Shown here piece by piece: positions 7,515 through 16,170 of a stretch of 39,289 nucleotides of DNA; the stretch's first letter is position 1, and every line of letters starts with the position of its first letter. The position numbers and the translations under genes were made by a program. This DNA is from JAWXBT01 sp964523015 (GTDB taxonomy: Bacteria > Bdellovibrionota_C > UBA2361 > J135), in the NCBI GenBank assembly GCA_964523015.1, contig CAZFXN010000025.1, positions 1-39,289 on the forward strand, in the 5' to 3' direction. Under the pieces are notes generated by a model. It saw nothing but the letters and a program-made list of their open reading frames with translations. It ran no database searches and was not told the origin of the DNA.

Positions 7515-9195
7515 GGCTTTCCCCTTTATCTAAAGAGATCTCTTGGGGTGGAATCGCATAATCTAATTTAGATACAGTTACTGTGGTCATCATGCCAGAT
7601 AGCATGTGATATAGCAGGTGGCAATGAAAAGCCCACTCACCTGGTTCGTTGACTACAAGTAAAACTGAATATGATTGTCCTGGTGGTATTATTACAGTGT
7701 GCTTATTTGGTAGTTTATTATCTGCTTGTCCATTTTCAAGTTGGACAAACATTCCATGAAGATGCATTGGATGGGCCATCATGGTGTCATTAATTAATTT
7801 AATTCTTACTTTTTCCCCATATTTTGTTTTTATTGGACCAGCTTCTTCGTACTTTTTTCCGTTTAATGTCCAGATATATCTCTCCATATTGCCACCTAAT
7901 CTAACAGTAATATCTCTGTCCGGCGGAAGGGTATTACTTTGTGTTCCTAGGTAGCGAAGGTCTGAATAATCAAGTGCCTTATGTCCGGGTGGAGTGCCAG
8001 CTTTTGCCCAACCACTGGTGTCAGCACTGGAGTGATTCATCATCTGACCACCATGCCTCGAGTGATCCATTCCGGGCATTTCCTTCATCTCATGCATTGA
8101 GTGGCCGCCGTCAGGCATGCTGCCCATATCGTGACTCATACCCATGTCAGTCATTGTGAGCAGTGTACGTTCACGCTTAATTGGCATTTCCCCCCTCATC
8201 CCTGCCCGAGGTGCCACAGTACCAAGTGCAAATCCGGTACGATCAATTGATTCAGCAGCGATAGTGTAGGCTTTGTCTGCTTTTGGCTCTATTATCACAT
8301 CATAAGTTTCGGCCACGCCGAACCTAAATTCATCTACTATAACTGGCTCAACATTTTGCCCATCAGCCTGCACTATCTTCATCTTCAACCCAGGTATTCT
8401 TACGTCATAAAAGGACATGGCTGATGCGTTGATAAATCTAAGTCGGATTTTATCGCCAGGAGTAAATAATCCCGTCCAATTTTCCTCTGGCGTTTGGCCA
8501 TTCATCAGAAATGTATAACCACTGACATCAGAGAGATCGGTCGGAGACATTCGCATTGATCCCCAATCAAGGGCGCTACTAAGAGCGGTGCGAAATCCCT
8601 TCTTTTTAACATCTTTAAAAAAATCACCGAGCGTTCTTTGAGCATAATTATAATAAGCCGAGTCCATTTTAAGATTGTGAAGTATTTCATGCGACTCTTC
8701 ATTACTAAAATCAGATAGTAGAACTACATAATCTCGATTCGATTTAATAGGATCAGTGCCCTTAGGAGCAATGACAATTGAACCGTAATGACCCTCCTGC
8801 TCCTGACCCATCGAGTGTGCGTGGTACCAATAGGTGCCCGATTGTCGAATTTTAAAATGGTAAGTGAAAGTTTCGTTGGGAGCGATCCCTGGAAAACCAT
8901 TTAATCCCGGCACTCCATCCATCTCGCCAGGTAAAAGAAGTCCATGCCAATGTACTGAAGTTGATTCATCTAAATGATTGGTGACGGTGATCGTAACATT
9001 CTGGCCCTCTTTAAAATATAATGTAGGCCCAGGAATTGTGCCATTCACTGTGATTTTTTTGACTGGCTTGCCTGTAATGTTAACTTCTTTGCGGGCGATA
9101 TCTAGATGATATGTTTCAGCCAAGCAGATATAGGGCCAGACATAAGGATGGAAAGTAATAAAAAAAAGAAGACAAGAAAGTAACTTTGTTCTCAC
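7504..9195 (-). CDS. copA: Periplasmic multicopper oxidase CopA
   Basis: 563-residue three-cupredoxin-domain oxidase that oxidises Cu(I) and sequesters copper in the periplasm. All copper-ligand motifs are present: HWHG (82-85), HAH (125-127), HPMHLHGMF near 477-485 and HCHLLYHMLSGM near 524-535, the last two holding the type 1 Cys/His/Met set. A Met/His-rich insertion (about 345-395, with MSHDMGSM and MDHSRHGGQMM) is typical of the CopA/PcoA branch. The GTG start is followed by a plain hydrophobic signal sequence with no twin-arginine motif, which is unusual because most CopA proteins use Tat. It forms an operon with copB. Confidence 0.93.
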   Translation of the reverse strand: MRTKLLSCLLFFITFHPYVWPYICLAETYHLDIARKEVNITGKPVKKITVNGTIPGPTLYFKEGQNVTITVTNHLDESTSVHWHGLLLPGEMDGVPGLNGFPGIAPNETFTYHFKIRQSGTYWYHAHSMGQEQEGHYGSIVIAPKGTDPIKSNRDYVVLLSDFSNEESHEILHNLKMDSAYYNYAQRTLGDFFKDVKKKGFRTALSSALDWGSMRMSPTDLSDVSGYTFLMNGQTPEENWTGLFTPGDKIRLRFINASAMSFYDVRIPGLKMKIVQADGQNVEPVIVDEFRFGVAETYDVIIEPKADKAYTIAAESIDRTGFALGTVAPRAGMRGEMPIKRERTLLTMTDMGMSHDMGSMPDGGHSMHEMKEMPGMDHSRHGGQMMNHSSADTSGWAKAGTPPGHKALDYSDLRYLGTQSNTLPPDRDITVRLGGNMERYIWTLNGKKYEEAGPIKTKYGEKVRIKLINDTMMAHPMHLHGMFVQLENGQADNKLPNKHTVIIPPGQSYSVLLVVNEPGEWAFHCHLLYHMLSGMMTTVTVSKLDYAIPPQEISLDKGESHAH

Positions 9196-9421
9196 AGGTT
9201 AGCCCAAAATTTTTAAAATGTCTGTGATTAATGCTGCAACAAAGTTTAGCACGGCATCACATCATCGCAACAGGCCCCTTAATCAACGTGATAGAAGTTC
9301 TAAATGCCCAGTAAAATGCTACAGGACATGTCTAGTTCTATGGCTGACTATCCTTTGACTCCCACTCTACATTTGAAGTATTCTTATCCACAAATAATCC
9401 AACTTTCTTACTAAATAACAA

Positions 9422-10711
9422 ATGAATGAATTTATAGAAATACTAGGTGGCACACCACTCTCTGGAACTATCAAAGTTGGTGGAGCTAAGAATGCCGCTT
9501 TGCCGATGCTGATGGCTTCTCTTTTAACGGAAGGTGAGTGCCAGTTTACAAACATTCCAAACCTAATTGATATTGATCTAACACTCGGTCTCCTTGAGCA
9601 TTTTGGAGCAGAGGTGAACTACAATTTTGATAATATAAAGGTAACCGTACCATCTCTTAAAGCTACCGAAGCAAGTTATTCTCTGGTTAAAGCTTTGCGG
9701 GCATCCTTTTGGGTTTTAGGGCCACTCCTTGCTCGTGGAAGTGCAGCCAGAGTCGCGCTGCCTGGTGGTGATGCTATTGGAACTCGACCCGTTGATATTC
9801 ATCTACAGGGCTTAGCTAAGATGGGTGCTGATATTAAGTTAAAGCATGGAGTTGTTTTTGCTACTGCTGTTGGTGGATTAAGACCTGCAAATATTGAATT
9901 TCCATTTCCCTCAGTTGGAGCAACGCACCAGATCTTAATGGCCGCTGCTTTAACTAATGGAACTACAACAATTACCGGTGCAGCACGAGAGCCAGAGGTG
10001 ATAGCACTCGCAGATATGTTAACAAAGATGGGTGCACCGATAGAGGGGGCGGGTACATCTACGATAATTATTCACGGACAAAAAGAATTAAGCGGTGTAA
10101 CGATTCCTATGATTGGGGATCGAATTGAAGCAGGAACTTATATCTTGGCTTCAGTCATTACTAAGGGAGATGTGGTTGTTGAAGGGTTTGATCCTAAAGA
10201 TCTTGGTACATTTTTAGATGTATTATCTGATATGGGAACTTCTATTACTGAAACTCCGAGTGGTCTTAGAATAGTACAATCAGATTCAATTAAAGCTGTT
10301 AACGTCAAGACAGATCCTTTTCCTGGCTTGGCTACGGACCTTCAAGCTCCACTTATGGCAGCTCTCTCTTTGGCCGAAGGCGTGAGTACAATTGAGGAAA
10401 ATATATTTGAAGGCAGATTTGGTCACGTTCAAGAATTAGCTAGAATGGGAGCTAATATTGAGGTGTCTGAGAGAACTGCAACGATAACTGGAGTGACCGC
10501 ACTTAGCGGAGCACCTGTTGAAGCTCCTGATATAAGGGCTGGCGCTGCTTTGATTATTGCCGGTTTAGCAGCAGAAGGGGTAACAAAAATTTTTGATATT
10601 GATCATATTCGTCGAGGATATGATCGTCTTGAAACTAAGCTTACAGCTTTAGGTGCAAAGATCGGATGTAAACCGGAAGAGATAGAGGACTCCTTAGCTG
10701 TTGGCTGCTAA
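9422..10711 (+). CDS. murA: UDP-GlcNAc enolpyruvyl transferase with Asp in the active-site loop
   Basis: 429-residue enzyme for the first committed step of peptidoglycan synthesis: it transfers enolpyruvate from PEP to UDP-GlcNAc. The substrate-binding GGAKNAALPML motif (20-30), the internal pseudo-threefold repeats and FPGLATDLQAP with the catalytic Asp are all present. In the mobile loop, where most bacteria have GC.IG.RPVD, this protein reads GGDAIGTRPVD, so Asp117 replaces the usual catalytic Cys (E. coli Cys115). The same exchange occurs naturally in mycobacteria, chlamydiae and Borrelia and makes MurA insensitive to fosfomycin. The rest of the protein is full-length and normal. Confidence 0.96.
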   Translation: MNEFIEILGGTPLSGTIKVGGAKNAALPMLMASLLTEGECQFTNIPNLIDIDLTLGLLEHFGAEVNYNFDNIKVTVPSLKATEASYSLVKALRASFWVLGPLLARGSAARVALPGGDAIGTRPVDIHLQGLAKMGADIKLKHGVVFATAVGGLRPANIEFPFPSVGATHQILMAAALTNGTTTITGAAREPEVIALADMLTKMGAPIEGAGTSTIIIHGQKELSGVTIPMIGDRIEAGTYILASVITKGDVVVEGFDPKDLGTFLDVLSDMGTSITETPSGLRIVQSDSIKAVNVKTDPFPGLATDLQAPLMAALSLAEGVSTIEENIFEGRFGHVQELARMGANIEVSERTATITGVTALSGAPVEAPDIRAGAALIIAGLAAEGVTKIFDIDHIRRGYDRLETKLTALGAKIGCKPEEIEDSLAVGC

Positions 10712-10755
10712 TTAACACTTTTAATGTCACTGTTAATTTTCACTGCTAATTATAA

Positions 10756-11454
10756 ATGGAACAGTTTCCTTTAAATATAATTCCAAGACTTCCTTATTCA
10801 GGGGATAATTTTGAATTGCATCAAGGTGTCAGTTCTGTTTTTGCAGCTCTACTTCCGCCACTTACTAAGGAAACATTTTCTCTTCTCTTTATTTATGCAC
10901 CTGAACGGTATGGCAAAACTCATCTCTTAGTTAAGACCTCTGACGCGCTATCTAAACAAGGGATTTTTCATAAGGTGTCTGAAGGCGCTGAATTTGGATC
11001 GTTAGCTTATGAGCTACAAACTGGTGCTTCAAAAAATACGATACCTCAGGCTATCCTAATAGATAACATTGAGAGTTACCTTATTAGTGTTGAAAAAGGT
11101 CAGTCAGGGGAGTTTGTTTCATTTATAGAATGGTGCCGTCTAAACAGGATTCCTATCTCATTATTTTCTAGCCGGAGAATCGAGGATTTTCCAAGTGATG
11201 ATCATGTAAAAAGTCGCCTCCGGGCAGGAATTCAACTGGACATAAAGGAACCTGAGGATGAAGATATCACCACAGTCATTCGAGCCTTAGCTAAGCAGCG
11301 AGGTGTAAAGTTAAGTGATCGAAACTTAAATTTTCTCACTAAGCGTCTTGAGCGTGATATACCTTCTCTTGAAAGATACGTGGATAGACTACTTCACTTG
11401 TCGCAAGTACTTGGAAAATCTATAAAATTCAACTTAGTCTCAGATGCCGTTTAA
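10756..11454 (+). CDS. hda: DnaA-related AAA+ protein (Hda-like)
   Basis: 232-residue protein with only the AAA+ core and lid of DnaA, lacking DnaA domain IV, and the same size as E. coli Hda. The N-terminal LPY...NFELHQG segment, a Walker A of APERYGKT (48-55; first Gly replaced by Ala), a Walker B of AILIDNIE (99-106) and a DHVKSRL arginine-finger region match the family. Hda works with the beta clamp to hydrolyse DnaA-bound ATP and stop re-initiation. An N-terminal clamp-binding motif (Q-L-x-L type) is represented only weakly by EQFPLN. It lies 44 bases after murA and is probably co-transcribed. The family is firm, the regulatory role is by analogy. Confidence 0.8.
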   Translation: MEQFPLNIIPRLPYSGDNFELHQGVSSVFAALLPPLTKETFSLLFIYAPERYGKTHLLVKTSDALSKQGIFHKVSEGAEFGSLAYELQTGASKNTIPQAILIDNIESYLISVEKGQSGEFVSFIEWCRLNRIPISLFSSRRIEDFPSDDHVKSRLRAGIQLDIKEPEDEDITTVIRALAKQRGVKLSDRNLNFLTKRLERDIPSLERYVDRLLHLSQVLGKSIKFNLVSDAV

Positions 11455-11500
11455 CTCTTAGATTTTCCCCCAAGTTGTGGATTAATCAGCGTTTTGTGAT

Positions 11501-11577
11501 ATACCAAAGCATAGTAGGCTTTGCTTATTTCTTGACAAGCCATCGGCTTGGCAGAATTTTTAATAATGCTTTGGTAT
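11501..11577. repeat. Long inverted repeat with inner hairpin, upstream of fabF
   Basis: A perfect 12-bp inverted repeat, ATACCAAAGCAT (11501-11512) and ATGCTTTGGTAT (11566-11577), encloses 53 bases. Inside is another stem, AAGCC-ATC-GGCTT (11538-11550), next to a TTGACA hexamer (11532-11537). Drawn as RNA it gives a closed structure with a branched interior. Drawn as DNA it is a dyad around a possible promoter. It could be a fabF leader structure, an operator or a small mobile remnant, and the sequence alone does not decide. Confidence 0.6.
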
Positions 11578-11587
11578 TTATTGTTTG

Positions 11588-11611
11588 GCTCAATTCCTGG
11601 CGAAATTGAGC
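11588..11611. repeat. Second perfect hairpin before fabF
   Basis: GCTCAATT (11588-11595) pairs perfectly with AATTGAGC (11604-11611) around an 8-base loop. No T run follows on the plus strand, so it is a poor Rho-independent terminator. It ends about 40 bases before the fabF start, within the same intergenic stretch as the larger inverted repeat. Confidence 0.6.
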
Positions 11612-11651
11612 TGATGTATCCCACGTTAAAGTTTAAATTTTACTCCTGAAT

Positions 11652-12896
11652 ATGACAAAAAGACGAGTTGTAATAACTGGAATAGGAATAGTTTCCCCAC
11701 TTGGACTTGATAGAGATTCAACTTGGAACGGAGTGCTTGAGTCCCGTTCCGGAGTGGCTACCATTACCCGATTTGATGCTACTGCTTTTAGCGCAAAGAT
11801 CGCCGCTGAGGTTAAGGGCTGGGATCCGCTACCTTATATCGAACCAAAAGAGGTAAAAAAACATGATCTCTTCTCTCAATACTCTATGGGAGCAGCGGCG
11901 CAAGCGTGGGCAGATGCTAAGTTAGAATCTCACTCTTATGAAGCGAGCAAGATGGGTTGTCTTTTGGGTGTTGGAATAGGTGGGCTCACAACTCTAGAGG
12001 AGTATCACAGGGCTTACCTTGAGGGTGGTCCTAAAAAGATCTCCCCATTTCTGATTCCAAGGATGATTAGTAATTTGGGACCAGGACATATCGCTATTAA
12101 GTATGGCTTAAAAGGTGTCAATTTTGCAATCACTAGTGCTTGTACCTCTTCTACTCACGCACTAGGTGAAGCATATAGAATGATTTCTAACGGTGTGCAG
12201 GACATGCTAGTTGCAGGTGGTTCTGAAAGTGCTGTAACACCGATCGGTATCGGAGGCTTCTGTGCGTTAAGAGCGTTATCAACTAGAAACGATGCCCCGG
12301 AAAAAGCTTCTAGGCCGTTTGATAAAGACAGAGACGGCTTTGTACTTGGTGAAGGCGCAGCTATCTTGATTCTTGAGGAGCTTGAAGCAGCACAAAAACG
12401 AGGTGCAAAGATTTATGCTGAATTAATTGGATACGGCTCCTCTTGTGATGCTTATCATATCACCGCACCAACTGAGAATGGTGAAGGCGCTATCGCTTGT
12501 ATGACTGAAGCTCTCGTCGATGCGGGAATGAAGCCATCAGATATAGATTATATAAATGCACACGGCACTTCTACAGAGATTAACGATCCATCCGAAACTG
12601 CGGCAATTAAATCTGTTTTTGGTGATCATGCTAAGAATGGTTTGATGGTTTCATCAACAAAATCTATGACCGGTCATCTCTTAGGTGCAGCCGGTGCAAT
12701 TGAAGCTGCTTTTTGTGCACTTGGAACTTTACATAGCATTGTGCCACCGACAATTAATCTTGAAACACCGGGAGAGGGATGTGATTTAGATTACGTTCCT
12801 AACGTTCCTCGTAAACATAAAATTCGTGCCTCTATGAGTAATTCATTCGGCTTTGGAGGCACTAACGCATCCATTGTTATGAAGTCCTTCAACTAA
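11652..12896 (+). CDS. fabF: Beta-ketoacyl-ACP synthase II
   Basis: 414-residue condensing enzyme of type II fatty-acid synthesis. It extends acyl-ACP by decarboxylative condensation with malonyl-ACP. The Cys-His-His triad is intact: C164 in TSACTSSTHA, H304 in NAHGTSTEIND and H342 in SMTGHLLGAAG. The C-terminal FGFGGTNASIV loop is present and the length is standard. The usual neighbours acpP and fabG are not beside it. The gene is preceded by an unusually structured 197-base intergenic region. A small hypothetical gene follows 39 bases later. Confidence 0.96.
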   Translation: MTKRRVVITGIGIVSPLGLDRDSTWNGVLESRSGVATITRFDATAFSAKIAAEVKGWDPLPYIEPKEVKKHDLFSQYSMGAAAQAWADAKLESHSYEASKMGCLLGVGIGGLTTLEEYHRAYLEGGPKKISPFLIPRMISNLGPGHIAIKYGLKGVNFAITSACTSSTHALGEAYRMISNGVQDMLVAGGSESAVTPIGIGGFCALRALSTRNDAPEKASRPFDKDRDGFVLGEGAAILILEELEAAQKRGAKIYAELIGYGSSCDAYHITAPTENGEGAIACMTEALVDAGMKPSDIDYINAHGTSTEINDPSETAAIKSVFGDHAKNGLMVSSTKSMTGHLLGAAGAIEAAFCALGTLHSIVPPTINLETPGEGCDLDYVPNVPRKHKIRASMSNSFGFGGTNASIVMKSFN

Positions 12897-12935
12897 AGTG
12901 GCATCACGATAGTGTGGTTATAGTGTGATTTTAAT

Positions 12936-13169
12936 GTGACTAAACCAGACGATTTTTTAGATGAAAATACTCGAGCTCAGGATATTCTCCTAGGCAGTCT
13001 TGGTTTTAGTGAGGAAGCAAAAATAATCTCAGTTCAAAAATTAGAGTGTGGTTATAAAGGGGTTGCCTCTTGGTTAGATGGCGAGACTTTTGAGTTTGAA
13101 AGTAATGATGACCCAAGCGATCTAGAGCTTTGGGCCTTATCGATCCTAAAGGGAGCGTCCTTAGAGTGA
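12936..13169 (+). CDS. Small acidic hypothetical protein
   Basis: 77-residue acidic cytoplasmic protein with no recognisable domain; no signal or membrane segment is seen. It starts at GTG (12936) without a clear Shine-Dalgarno sequence. Its TGA overlaps the GTG of the next gene (GTGA, 13166-13169), a layout that usually means translational coupling. It lies between fabF and a large membrane protein and may work with the latter. Function unknown. Confidence 0.5.
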   Translation: MTKPDDFLDENTRAQDILLGSLGFSEEAKIISVQKLECGYKGVASWLDGETFEFESNDDPSDLELWALSILKGASLE

Positions 13170-14878
13170 AAAGAATAAACATTACTACTTTAATTTCATG
13201 TTTACTATTCTGTCTTTACTCATATCTCTTATGCTCAAATCTAAGTCCATATTGGTTTAATCCTATTTGGATTACTGATGATTCGTTGCAGCAGGCTTTC
13301 CCATTTCATGCCGTTTATCATCCAGATATTTTTGTAAACGATCTAGTAACTGAAAAAATGCTTGGTCATCTACCAACGTTTCATTACTGGATAAGTTGGA
13401 TAATTACTTGGATGACTCACGATCCGATCATGACTGGGCACTGGGTAATGCTTATTCAGTTAACAGTAAGTTTATTTTTTGTTTTTTTTGCAGTTAAATA
13501 TAGCGCCGGACTTGCCCCAGCTTTTTTTGCAGTGACCTGGCTTTTGCATACCCGTCCCTTTATTCAACGAATTGCTGGAGGATTGCCTCGCGGGTGGGTT
13601 GGTCCAATTATCGCCTCATTTATATATTTCGCGTTAACAGGAAATCATCTTGGAATTTTGATTTCAATATTTTTAGGTTGCATGCTTCATCCTCCGGCTA
13701 CCTTAATTATTGCCACTGCTTACGGACTTTTTCTTATTTTTAAAACAATCTCAAGATCAACTAGGCCGGAGTACTCTAAGCATCTTTTTAGGTATCTAGC
13801 TCTTTGTCCACTGTATGCCATCTTAGTTTTATTTGTGGTCTCACAATCAGATGGGTTAGGTCAGATTGTTGATCTCAAAACAGCTTTGACCATGCCGGAG
13901 CTCTTATCCCCAAACGGTAGATTCCCATTTTTGCCATTTCCAAGTATTTTAAATGATCTAAACGTTTATGGTTTTCAGGCTTTTATAAATAAGATTTATG
14001 ATCCAGGATTCTTTCTTCAAAACTTTATTCCAATAATTGTAAGCTCAGTTTTTATACTTTTACTTCTTTTATCAAAGTTAAAAAATAAATCGATAATACC
14101 AAATGAATTATCTATTTTGCTATTGGCGATCTTTTTAGTCTATTTTGCTTCTAGATTTCTTGCCTTTAAACTTTATATCCCTAATAGACATCTACAGTTG
14201 CCATTAATTATCACCTCTATTGTGATTTTTTCTATTGCTATCTGGCGTCTCCCTTTGATCTTTAAATCAAATAACGAACTAGGTAAGAGCGCCAGTTCCT
14301 TTAGCCAGGGACTTGCCCTAATTTTACTTGGCGCTTTTATCTTTATTGGTACAGGTCACGGCCTTTATGGAAATGGTAACTTTAATTATTGGGCAACTAA
14401 AAAGGGAGATGCATTTAACTGGCTAAAAAATAATACTTTAGAACATGCTCTTATCGCTGGTCATCCCACCCACATAAACGCGGTACCTCTTTTTGCGATG
14501 CGAAAAGCGTATGCCACAACTGAGACAACTCATCCATTTTATCCAAAATATCACAGAGAGATTAAACGAAGATTAGAAGTCTCTCTTAAGGCTCATTACT
14601 CAAAAGATCTGAATGAGTTTTTAAATATCTTAGAACCTGAAAAGATCGATTACTTTGTTTTTAGTCGAAAGAGATTTTATCCTAAAGCACTTAAGTCTGA
14701 GCGATACTTTGCCCCACTAGATGTATTAGTAAAGGAGTTAACTTTAAGAGATCCTAATGACTACGCTTATAAAATGATACCATCAGAACTTAACCCTGAA
14801 TTGACTCCTTACCTTGTTTTTAGGGATGATGAATCTGTAATTATTGATCTTAATAAGTTAAAATTGGCACTTAGATAG
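13166..14878 (+). CDS. Polytopic membrane protein of unknown function
   Basis: 570-residue integral membrane protein with roughly 10-12 hydrophobic segments and a hydrophilic C-terminal part (about 440-570). The first loop has WITDDSLQQAFPFH and the middle HTRPFIQRIAGGLPRG, features of large, poorly characterised membrane proteins found in several phyla (DUF6798-like as far as I can judge). The architecture, with a conserved acidic first loop, long membrane bundle and soluble tail, resembles GT-C glycosyltransferases, but I see no decisive catalytic motif. I chose GTG 13166 because of the 4-base overlap with the previous gene. A longer in-frame start at TTG 13130 is less likely. Confidence 0.6.
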   Translation: MKRINITTLISCLLFCLYSYLLCSNLSPYWFNPIWITDDSLQQAFPFHAVYHPDIFVNDLVTEKMLGHLPTFHYWISWIITWMTHDPIMTGHWVMLIQLTVSLFFVFFAVKYSAGLAPAFFAVTWLLHTRPFIQRIAGGLPRGWVGPIIASFIYFALTGNHLGILISIFLGCMLHPPATLIIATAYGLFLIFKTISRSTRPEYSKHLFRYLALCPLYAILVLFVVSQSDGLGQIVDLKTALTMPELLSPNGRFPFLPFPSILNDLNVYGFQAFINKIYDPGFFLQNFIPIIVSSVFILLLLLSKLKNKSIIPNELSILLLAIFLVYFASRFLAFKLYIPNRHLQLPLIITSIVIFSIAIWRLPLIFKSNNELGKSASSFSQGLALILLGAFIFIGTGHGLYGNGNFNYWATKKGDAFNWLKNNTLEHALIAGHPTHINAVPLFAMRKAYATTETTHPFYPKYHREIKRRLEVSLKAHYSKDLNEFLNILEPEKIDYFVFSRKRFYPKALKSERYFAPLDVLVKELTLRDPNDYAYKMIPSELNPELTPYLVFRDDESVIIDLNKLKLALR

Positions 14879-14998
14879 CAGCAGCATCCTTAGTCAATTG
14901 ATTTAGCTGTAGCATTAAGTTACATTTCCGCGATATCTATTGTTCTGCATCTCTTGTTCTTTTTTAATTTTATATATGACGAAAGTAGGGAACAGGTT

Positions 14999-15040
14999 CC
15001 TATTGGTTTTTTGATTCTGAAACCCCCTAATAGGAGGAGA
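14999..15040 (+). promoter_or_regulatory. Hairpin abutting a strong ribosome-binding site
   Basis: CCTATT (14999-15004) and GGTTT (15005-15009) can pair with AAACC (15020-15024) and AATAGG (15029-15034), leaving a short bulge. The 3' arm runs into TAGGAGGAGA, the Shine-Dalgarno sequence of the tiny ORF at 15043. When folded, the structure would partly cover the SD, so translation control is possible. Confidence 0.4.
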
Positions 15041-15042
15041 GT

Positions 15043-15114
15043 ATGATGGCTCAGCTCGATCGCTGTGATCCGCAAAGTGAGTCATCACCACTTTTTAGTG
15101 TCTTAAAGAAATGA
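15043..15114 (+). CDS. Tiny ORF (23 residues) with an excellent ribosome-binding site
   Basis: The sequence AGGAGGAGAGT stands immediately before ATGATG at 15043, giving the best Shine-Dalgarno match in the window. The ORF encodes 23 residues, begins MMAQLDRCDPQS, and stops with TGA at 15114. The next base starts the stop codon of the convergent HAF-repeat gene. There is no hydrophobic segment, so it is not a typical small membrane protein. It may be a real small protein, a leader peptide or the remnant of a longer gene. Existence of the ribosome-binding site is observed; expression is inference. Confidence 0.4.
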   Translation: MMAQLDRCDPQSESSPLFSVLKK

Positions 15115-16170
15115 CTAAGACGTACAAGTTGCAGCTGTGTTCGGTATCAAGATAGCGCTACGAGGCGCACCGTCCAATTCTCCATTCACAAGAATTCTAC
15201 CTTGTTGCGAAATATCAACAGCTTCTTTAAACACCCATCCGGTGCCCGCAGGAACGAGAGAGTTTAGGTCGGACATTTGACTGTTATGCAAAACAAATGC
15301 TCGATTTTCTGCGCCACCCGGAATTGTAAATGCACGACCAACTATCTGAAGGCAATTATTAATGGCTAATGGTAGCGGATTAAGGCCTTTTTGAATCGGC
15401 AATATAATTTTTACGCCGTTAGTCCAATAGAACCCTCTATTTAGTCCCGAAGCATCAGGGGATTGGCCAACTACATCACCTAAACCATTCATGCCATATG
15501 GTCTACCACCATAAGGTCCGTTAGCCAGAATCATAAAAAGTGTACCATTAGAAATCTGGCAAGGCTGATCTATGTTTGCGACTTTCTTTACACAAGCAAT
15601 CTCTCCAGCATCGTTGATTTTAAGTGCCTGACTTATTCCGTGCTGATCTGATAAATCGGTAGAAACGCCATTCTCCCATAAAACAGCGCGAAGAATATTA
15701 CCAATAGCGGTAGTGCCAACAACTTTATTATCATTATTAATATCTTCAGCAACAATGGCACTGTTAAAAGTCGAAGAACTTAAAAGTTCTGTAAAAGACT
15801 GGTTCTGATAGATAAACGATCGTGGGAAAGCACGTATCAAGATGGCACCTGAATTATTGATTGCCTGGCCCCAGCCATAATCAAATCCTGCTGGGAGACC
15901 GACATCACTAAATGCCGCTCCAAGGCGAGAAAATAAAAATGGATGATATAAGTAGCCACTACCTATATTTGAACTGCCAGTAACCCTACTTCCATTATCA
16001 CTCAGCGCAAATGACTGAGTGTCCCCACCGAATGAACCGAGTGTAATTATTCTATAGGCGTATGTTTGGGCTTGAGCAGTGGGCGCAATAAAGAGAGCAA
16101 ATAGAATCAAGGCTGAAAAAAACGAATAGAGAAATGAACTACGCAACATCTTAATACAACTTAGTCGCAT
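15115..16170 (-). CDS. Exported HAF-repeat protein
   Basis: 351-residue secreted protein. A signal peptide (MLRSSF... hydrophobic stretch ending APTAQAQ) is followed by tandem HAF-type repeats: short strands such as SFGGDTQSFALSDNG, GWGQAINNSGAIL, DINNDNKVVGTT and GMNGLGDVVGQS, each with the A/N-x-N-x-x-G-x-V-G pattern. Such repeats probably form a beta-propeller-like fold. The start at 16170 is set by AAGGAG nine bases upstream. An in-frame extension to 16359 adds about 63 residues that are not signal-like and would bury the signal peptide. Function unknown; extracellular or periplasmic location is likely. Confidence 0.75.
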   Translation of the reverse strand: MRLSCIKMLRSSFLYSFFSALILFALFIAPTAQAQTYAYRIITLGSFGGDTQSFALSDNGSRVTGSSNIGSGYLYHPFLFSRLGAAFSDVGLPAGFDYGWGQAINNSGAILIRAFPRSFIYQNQSFTELLSSSTFNSAIVAEDINNDNKVVGTTAIGNILRAVLWENGVSTDLSDQHGISQALKINDAGEIACVKKVANIDQPCQISNGTLFMILANGPYGGRPYGMNGLGDVVGQSPDASGLNRGFYWTNGVKIILPIQKGLNPLPLAINNCLQIVGRAFTIPGGAENRAFVLHNSQMSDLNSLVPAGTGWVFKEAVDISQQGRILVNGELDGAPRSAILIPNTAATCTS

